Source: Bacteriovoracales bacterium | Lineage (GTDB): Bacteria > Bdellovibrionota > Bacteriovoracia > Bacteriovoracales > Bacteriovoracaceae | Length of the DNA: 10,196 nucleotides | NCBI GenBank assembly: GCA_007117175.1 | Contig: SKGZ01000272.1 | Location: 1 to 10,196 of the forward strand | Direction: 5' to 3' | Shown here: one piece after another, positions 5,736 through 10,196 of the stretch | Layout: every line of letters begins with the position of its first letter | Position numbering within the stretch: the first letter of the stretch is position 1 | Made by a program: the position numbers and the translations under genes | The notes under the pieces: model-generated | Told to the model about the DNA's origin: nothing | Databases searched by the model: none | What the model saw: the letters and a program-made list of their open reading frames with translations, nothing else

Positions 5736-7518
5736 ATTTCAGTGCACTCTTTCGTTGGTATTCACTCCAAAAACCAACAGTTAAAACTGAGATAATGGGA
5801 CAAACAGAGGCCATTGCTAAGATGCCAAAGCCCTCTATAGCTGCTGACTCCAGTCCGATTCCTGTGCCTAATGCTAACACTAATGGTACAGTCACCGGCC
5901 CAGTGGTGACACCTGCGGAATCCCATGCAATGTTGACAAATTCTTCATTGGAAAAAAAAGACAAAATAAGTAAAAAACAATAAAGAGGAATCAAGAAGTA
6001 GGTCAGTGGCAAGTGCAGAATAATTTTGAGTAATCCTAATAAAATTCCTACCCCAACTCCCATGGCAACTGATTGAATCAAGAGGTTCTTCTTAAAAACA
6101 CCCACTGAAATACGCTCAACAGTGCTACCTAAAGCATTGAGTGCAGGCTCAGCTAAGGTGGAGCCATAACCCATGAAGAAAGCAAAAAACAAGACCACTA
6201 AATAGCCCTTCATATTCCAGCCTGCTTCACTTTGCCAAAGTGGACCATAGCGCAGCGGGTAAGTATAAGTCATCTTTTGCTTGTCAAAGTATTGCTCTTC
6301 AAAAAGAATCTCTTGGGTTTGATTCTGCGGATTTAAAAAATAAAAGAATGTTTCAATCTCTCCACTGGAGTTATAGCGATAATAGGTTTTTTGAGGATCA
6401 AAGTTTTCAATGGTAATTTGTTGATCACTTTCAATGCTGGTGTAAGCCACTGGTAGGGACTGACCAATTTGATTTCCCAGATCCTTAAATCCAGTGTTAA
6501 TTCCGAGAGTAAAGATGCTAAATCCTAAGAGAGAAAAAATAAGACCGAGAATAATCTCATCTGCATGAAGAAATTTTTCTTTGAGAAGAATTTTATAAAC
6601 AAAGAACATAAAAGCAATCAGCGGAAGGATGGCCTGGGCTGCCACCATAAAACTTTCGAAGAGTTGAGTAAGGATGAGGGGTTGAGACTGCTCAGATAAA
6701 CTTTGAGGCAGGGCAAGGGCGGAAAACTCAGAAAAGTCCTTGGTCAGATCATAATAGAGACACAAAGTTAAAACACTGATGATAGGAAAAAGTGAAGCCA
6801 GCGTCACTACCCCCAGACCACTACTGGCACCTTCACTGGTGTGACCACTCACCACACGACTGACTCCTAGCCCTAATGCCAAGACCAGTGGAACGGTCAC
6901 CGGCCCTGTGGTGACAGCGCCGCAATCCCAGGCTAAAGAGACAATATGTGAAAAGTTTTCGCTGAAAAACCCGTAAGAACTAAGGGCCAAACAACTGATC
7001 ACACTGGGGTAGAGAAAGGGCTTTAGTGACCAGTCTTTAAGAAAACGCAACATTCCAGCTATCACGGCCAGTCCAACTCCGATGGCCACCGCACTGACTA
7101 ATTCTTTTGGTCTTTGATACAGTAAAAAGTGTAGAAGCGGTGCTTTTTCAGGATCAACCTGTGAACCCATCATATGTAAAACAGAAATTGCCGGCTCGGC
7201 AAAGGTGGCACCAAGCCCTAAAATAAAAGCAAAGATCAGAATATGCCATAGGCGAGCATTGGCCGGTAGTTTAAGCCCAAGACTTTCGCCCACTGGCATG
7301 ATTCCTAAAATGAGTCCTTCCATAAAAAGAGTAAGACCAACAATAATGGCGACAATGCCCATGGCGATACTAAAAGCATTTTCAATGGGAATTTTAAGAA
7401 TGAAAAGTTGAAAGAAAATAAGATAGAGAATAATAAAGGAAACTACTTTCACTTGCGCCATCAGACGAGTTTTAAAATAGCCTGTCAAAAGACTGATCTT
7501 ATCTTTAAGCGTTAACAT
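5728..7518 (-). CDS. DUF1538 membrane protein, tandem duplication (putative cation/H+ antiporter)
   Basis: This 596-residue inner-membrane protein has about 14 hydrophobic segments in two homologous halves. Landmarks repeat at a 335-residue interval: AEPA at 107-110 and 456-459 (in ATFAEPAI and STLAEPAL), then WDCGAVTTGPVTVPLVLALG at 197-216 and WDSAGVTTGPVTVPLVLALG at 532-551, then FPIISVLT and CPIISVLT. These are DUF1538 signatures. From memory, a two-subunit DUF1538 pair (UmpAB) from Halomonas was reported as a Na+(Li+,K+)/H+ antiporter; here both units are fused. The second unit holds a hydrophilic insert at about 357-437, rich in Tyr, Gln and Glu and flanked by membrane segments, probably outside the cytoplasm. 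It has no counterpart in the first unit. I chose the ATG at 7518; an in-frame TTG at 7545 would add nine residues. No Shine-Dalgarno is present, but a promoter places transcription start about 3 nt upstream. The P-II-like gene follows with an 8-nt overlap. Confidence 0.85.
   Translation of the reverse strand: MLTLKDKISLLTGYFKTRLMAQVKVVSFIILYLIFFQLFILKIPIENAFSIAMGIVAIIVGLTLFMEGLILGIMPVGESLGLKLPANARLWHILIFAFILGLGATFAEPAISVLHMMGSQVDPEKAPLLHFLLYQRPKELVSAVAIGVGLAVIAGMLRFLKDWSLKPFLYPSVISCLALSSYGFFSENFSHIVSLAWDCGAVTTGPVTVPLVLALGLGVSRVVSGHTSEGASSGLGVVTLASLFPIISVLTLCLYYDLTKDFSEFSALALPQSLSEQSQPLILTQLFESFMVAAQAILPLIAFMFFVYKILLKEKFLHADEIILGLIFSLLGFSIFTLGINTGFKDLGNQIGQSLPVAYTSIESDQQITIENFDPQKTYYRYNSSGEIETFFYFLNPQNQTQEILFEEQYFDKQKMTYTYPLRYGPLWQSEAGWNMKGYLVVLFFAFFMGYGSTLAEPALNALGSTVERISVGVFKKNLLIQSVAMGVGVGILLGLLKIILHLPLTYFLIPLYCFLLILSFFSNEEFVNIAWDSAGVTTGPVTVPLVLALGTGIGLESAAIEGFGILAMASVCPIISVLTVGFWSEYQRKSALKYG
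5867..5928. repeat. Internal repeat copy 1 (second DUF1538 unit)
   Basis: This 62-bp segment is about 80% identical at DNA level to 6872-6933, 1005 bp away. It encodes the AWDSAGVTTGPVTVPLVLAL block of the second half of the DUF1538 protein. The match reflects the internal duplication of the protein, with strong conservation of the VTTGPVTVPLVLALG core. Confidence 0.8.
6872..6933. repeat. Internal repeat copy 2 (first DUF1538 unit)
   Basis: Counterpart of 5867-5928, encoding the AWDCGAVTTGPVTVPLVLAL block of the first half. The 1005-bp offset equals the 335-residue repeat period of the protein. Confidence 0.8.
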
Positions 7519-7527
7519 ATGAATTTT

Positions 7528-7556
7528 ATTATGAACAATCCTCAATTGGTTGTCGA
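7528..7556 (-). promoter_or_regulatory. Putative promoter of the DUF1538 / P-II-like operon
   Basis: On the minus strand TCGACA (7551-7556) is separated by 17 bp from CATAAT (7528-7533); each differs from consensus at one base. The predicted transcription start is about 3 nt before the ATG at 7518, so the message would be essentially leaderless, matching the absence of a ribosome binding site. The -35 box overlaps that of the divergent ATPase promoter. Confidence 0.5.
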
Positions 7557-7578
7557 ATGATTTTTATTGTTTTATAAG
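7550..7578 (+). promoter_or_regulatory. Putative promoter of the P-type ATPase gene
   Basis: TTGTCG (7550-7555) is separated by 17 bp from TATAAG (7573-7578). The predicted transcription start, seven bases past the -10 box, coincides with the ATG at 7585. No Shine-Dalgarno is present, which fits a leaderless message. The -35 box shares 7551-7555 with the -35 of the opposite operon, so the two promoters should compete or be co-controlled. Confidence 0.5.
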
Positions 7579-7584
7579 CATAGT

Positions 7585-10196
7585 ATGGATTTCAATCAAA
7601 ATTGGCACGCCATGCAAGCAGAGCATGTCTTGGAGCATTTGCAATCAAATCTTAAAACTGGTTTAACTCAGCAGCAAAGAGAGCAGCGCTTGCAAGCCGA
7701 TGGGAAAAATATTTTGGCTAAGGCCAAGAGCACTTCAATGCTCAAGTTATTTTTCTCACAATTTTCTCAACCTTTAGTTTTAATTTTACTCTTGGCTGGA
7801 TTTTTAACCTTGGCCTTATCTGAGTGGCTGGATTGCACGGTCATTTTTTTAGTCGTGATCCTCAATGCACTGATTGGTTTTGTGCAAGAGAAAAAGGCAA
7901 TACAGGCCATCAGTGCTCTGGATCAAGCCTTGGAATCTTTTGCAACAGTTCTCATCGATGGCACTGCCACTCGCTTAAACTCTCAACAAATAGTGAGAGG
8001 AGATATTCTGACTTTGCAAGCTGGAGATAAGATTCCAGCAGATGTTTACCTACTGAAAAGTAAAGATTTCAGAACAGATGAATCCAGTTTAACGGGTGAG
8101 TCAGTTCCGGTGGAAAAAAAGACTGGGCCATTGCCCCAAGACCGCCCTTTAGCGGATCGAAAAAATTTGGCCTTTGGTGGTACTCTAGTGACTTATGGCT
8201 CTGCTAAAGCAGTGGTGATTGCGACTGGTCATCAGACCCAAGTTGGGAGGATTTCAGACTTAGTCAACCGTGCCGATCTTTTAGAAACACCTTTAACATT
8301 AAAGATTAAAAAATTTAGTCACGCCTTACTAATTGCCATCCTTTTACTTTCATCTCTTTTATTTTTTCTAAGCCTTGCTCGCTCTATGACTTGGCTTGAT
8401 TCTTTCATGGGAGCAGTGGCCTTAATGGTGGCGGCTATCCCTGAAGGATTGCCCGCGGCTATGACTATTATGCTCTCCATGGGAGTCAGTCGTATGGCCA
8501 GGAAAAAAGCCATTGTTAGGCAATTACCTGCAGTGGAAACCTTGGGCAGTACCACTGTTATTTGTTCAGATAAAACTGGAACCTTGACTCAAAATCAAAT
8601 GACAGTGACTCATTTAATCACAGCTCAGCAGACCCTCAAGGTCAGTGGTCAAGGTTATCTACCAGAAGGGGAAATCGCAGGGGATCATGATGATCCGGAT
8701 TTAGATTGGCTATTACAAATTGGACAAGATTGTAATGACTCTCGCTTAATTCAGCATCAAGGCCAATGGAAAATTGAAGGTGATCCTACAGAGGGGGCAC
8801 TGCTGGTAGTTGCCCAAAAGTATGGCAAACTTAAAGAGCTAACACGCTTAGATAGCATTGCCTTTCAATCGGAGTATCAATACATGGCCACTTTAAATCA
8901 AACCGATCAGGGCAAGATGCTCTTGGCCAAGGGATCTATTGAAGCATTAAAATCGAGATGTCTTAATTTTGATGAGCAGTACTGGACAGCTCAGGTGGAA
9001 AAATTAGCCAGTCAAGGTTTGCGCTTATTGGCCTTTGCCTATAAGAAAATTGATTCTGAGCAAGTAGAAATTGATCACCAGGATATGCAGCAGCTTCACT
9101 TTGTTGGTTTGCAGGCTATGATGGATCCACCACGTGAATCAGTCAAGGATGCTATTGCCCTTTGTTTTCAAGCTGGCATTGCAGTGAAAATGATCACTGG
9201 AGATCATCAGGCGACTGCCATGAGTATTGCTCAGCAATTGGGTCTTAAGGTTCAAGAAGATGGAGTGATGACCGGTGCTCAATTAGCAAATATCAGTGAA
9301 GAACACTTAAGACAAAGAGTGGATGAGATTGTTGTCTTTGCTAGAGTCAGCCCTGAACAAAAACTAAAAATTGTTAAGGCCTTACAGCAGCGCAATGAAG
9401 TGGTGGCCATGACTGGAGATGGAGTCAACGATGCCCCCGCTTTACGACAGGCCAATATTGGTATTGCCATGGGATTCAGTGGCACCGATGTGGCCAGAGA
9501 AGCATCCGATCTTATTCTGACCGATGATGATTTTGCCTCTATTGAGTCAGCAGTTGAGGAGGGTAGAAATGTTTTTGATAATTTAAAGAAGTTTATTGTT
9601 TGGACCTTGCCCACCAATTTAGGTGAGGGGCTAGTTTTATTGGTGGCAATTTCCTTTGGTCTGAGCTTACCGCTAAGCCCAGTACAGATTTTATGGATCA
9701 ATATGGTGACCGCTATTTTTCTTGGTCTGGCCTTGGCCTTTGAACCCAAGGAAGTTGATCTGATGAGTAGACCCCCTCGCGATCCTGCGGCGAACTTACT
9801 GAGTTTGGAATTATTGATGAGAACATTTTTTGTGGGATTTTTCATTCTCTTTTGTTCAATGACCACCTTCTATCATCTCATCGGGCATGGGATGAGTCAT
9901 AGTTATGCTCAGACTGCGGTGGTCAATATCATTGTTTTCATTGAAGCCTTTTACCTTCTAAACTGTCGATCACTTTTAAGGCCTTTGACATTTTCACAAT
10001 TATTTTCAAATCCTTGGGTATGGATTGGATTATTGGTCACCAGCCTTTTACAATTATTACTGGTTTATCACCCCAGCATGCAAATGCTTTTTCAAACAGA
10101 AGCCCTGCAGTTAAGAACTTGGTTGATGATTTTATCAGCGAGTTTTTTGCTCTTTCTATTGATTCATGTGGAAAAAAGAATAAGGCTTTCTTTAAA
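7585..10196 (+). CDS. P2-type cation-transporting ATPase (C-terminus just outside window)
   Basis: This inner-membrane ATP-driven cation pump has 870 residues visible and is probably almost complete. Domains in order: N-terminal cytoplasmic region (1-60) of the cation-ATPase N domain type; first membrane pair (about 63-102); actuator domain with TGES at 170-173; membrane pair ending in the ion-site motif PEGLP (286-290); phosphorylation site D329-KTGT; nucleotide-binding domain; hinge TGDGVND (610-616); then C-terminal membrane helices. Ion-site positions comparable to SERCA include E287 (M4), N678 and E681 (M5), N706 and T709 (M6) and E787 (M8). The key M6 aspartate of SERCA (D800) is replaced by alanine (A710, in INMVTAIFLGLALAFEP). 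Ca2+ specificity should therefore not be assumed; Na+, K+ or another cation is possible. No HMA or cysteine-rich metal motif is seen, which argues against Cu+ or Zn2+. It is transcribed divergently from the DUF1538 operon. Confidence 0.9.
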   Translation, partial: MDFNQNWHAMQAEHVLEHLQSNLKTGLTQQQREQRLQADGKNILAKAKSTSMLKLFFSQFSQPLVLILLLAGFLTLALSEWLDCTVIFLVVILNALIGFVQEKKAIQAISALDQALESFATVLIDGTATRLNSQQIVRGDILTLQAGDKIPADVYLLKSKDFRTDESSLTGESVPVEKKTGPLPQDRPLADRKNLAFGGTLVTYGSAKAVVIATGHQTQVGRISDLVNRADLLETPLTLKIKKFSHALLIAILLLSSLLFFLSLARSMTWLDSFMGAVALMVAAIPEGLPAAMTIMLSMGVSRMARKKAIVRQLPAVETLGSTTVICSDKTGTLTQNQMTVTHLITAQQTLKVSGQGYLPEGEIAGDHDDPDLDWLLQIGQDCNDSRLIQHQGQWKIEGDPTEGALLVVAQKYGKLKELTRLDSIAFQSEYQYMATLNQTDQGKMLLAKGSIEALKSRCLNFDEQYWTAQVEKLASQGLRLLAFAYKKIDSEQVEIDHQDMQQLHFVGLQAMMDPPRESVKDAIALCFQAGIAVKMITGDHQATAMSIAQQLGLKVQEDGVMTGAQLANISEEHLRQRVDEIVVFARVSPEQKLKIVKALQQRNEVVAMTGDGVNDAPALRQANIGIAMGFSGTDVAREASDLILTDDDFASIESAVEEGRNVFDNLKKFIVWTLPTNLGEGLVLLVAISFGLSLPLSPVQILWINMVTAIFLGLALAFEPKEVDLMSRPPRDPAANLLSLELLMRTFFVGFFILFCSMTTFYHLIGHGMSHSYAQTAVVNIIVFIEAFYLLNCRSLLRPLTFSQLFSNPWVWIGLLVTSLLQLLLVYHPSMQMLFQTEALQLRTWLMILSASFLLFLLIHVEKRIRLSL

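Noticed and set aside
7519..7545. TTG start giving nine more residues for the DUF1538 protein
   Set aside because: No ribosome binding site supports it, and the -10-like CATAAT lies within it, so transcription probably begins downstream of this codon.
9279..9866. 195-aa open frame on the minus strand
   Set aside because: It is the antisense of the hinge region and M5-M7 of the P-type ATPase, whose motifs (TGDGVND, INMVTA) are unmistakable on the plus strand. The antisense translation has no recognisable features.
1..10196. CRISPR arrays, tRNA/rRNA genes, insertion sequences, riboswitches
   Set aside because: No regularly spaced direct repeats, cloverleaf-like segments, transposase-like proteins with terminal repeats, or recognisable riboswitch cores were seen on either strand.

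Overview
The window looks like chromosomal DNA of an AT-rich Gram-negative bacterium. The main support is a 395-residue protein with a signal peptide and an outer-membrane beta-barrel C-terminus ending in an aromatic residue. There is also an exported serine hydrolase and a RES-Xre toxin-antitoxin pair of the proteobacterial kind. I cannot name the lineage. A free-living or predatory proteobacterium or Bdellovibrionota-like organism would fit, but that is only an impression from gene style. No rRNA, tRNA, transposase or CRISPR array is visible.

Layout, left to right. 1-512 (-) is the N-terminal part of an exported beta-lactamase-fold serine hydrolase, cut by the window edge. 513-1058 is a gene-poor stretch with one doubtful small reading frame (572-811, open to 889 without an ATG) and two clear inverted repeats. 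1059-1924 (-) is a RES toxin and its Xre/DUF2384 antitoxin, with a strong ribosome binding site, a TATAAT -10 box and a repeated GTCTTT/AAAGAC operator-like pattern. 2022-3209 (-) is an OprP-type porin, divergent across 55 bp from a dihydrolipoamide-dehydrogenase-like flavoprotein at 3265-4641 (+). That flavoprotein converges tail to tail with the next operon.

4638-7518 (-) is the most interesting part. A two-gene operon with an 8-bp overlap encodes a tandemly duplicated DUF1538 membrane protein and a 365-residue protein that I read as three consecutive P-II-like modules in one chain. Ordinary P-II proteins are homotrimers of one module, so this may be a single-chain pseudotrimer that regulates the DUF1538 transporter. 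Back to back with it, from 7585 (+) to the window end, is a P2-type cation ATPase of at least 870 residues. The two transporters share a 66-bp intergenic region with overlapping divergent promoters. Both predicted transcripts start within about 3 nt of their ATG, so both look leaderless.

Working interpretation (inference): 4638-10196 is an ion-homeostasis locus. It would combine a secondary cation transporter of the DUF1538 family, its nucleotide-sensing regulator, and a primary cation pump expressed divergently from the same control region. The porin and flavoprotein have no evident mechanistic link to it beyond adjacency.
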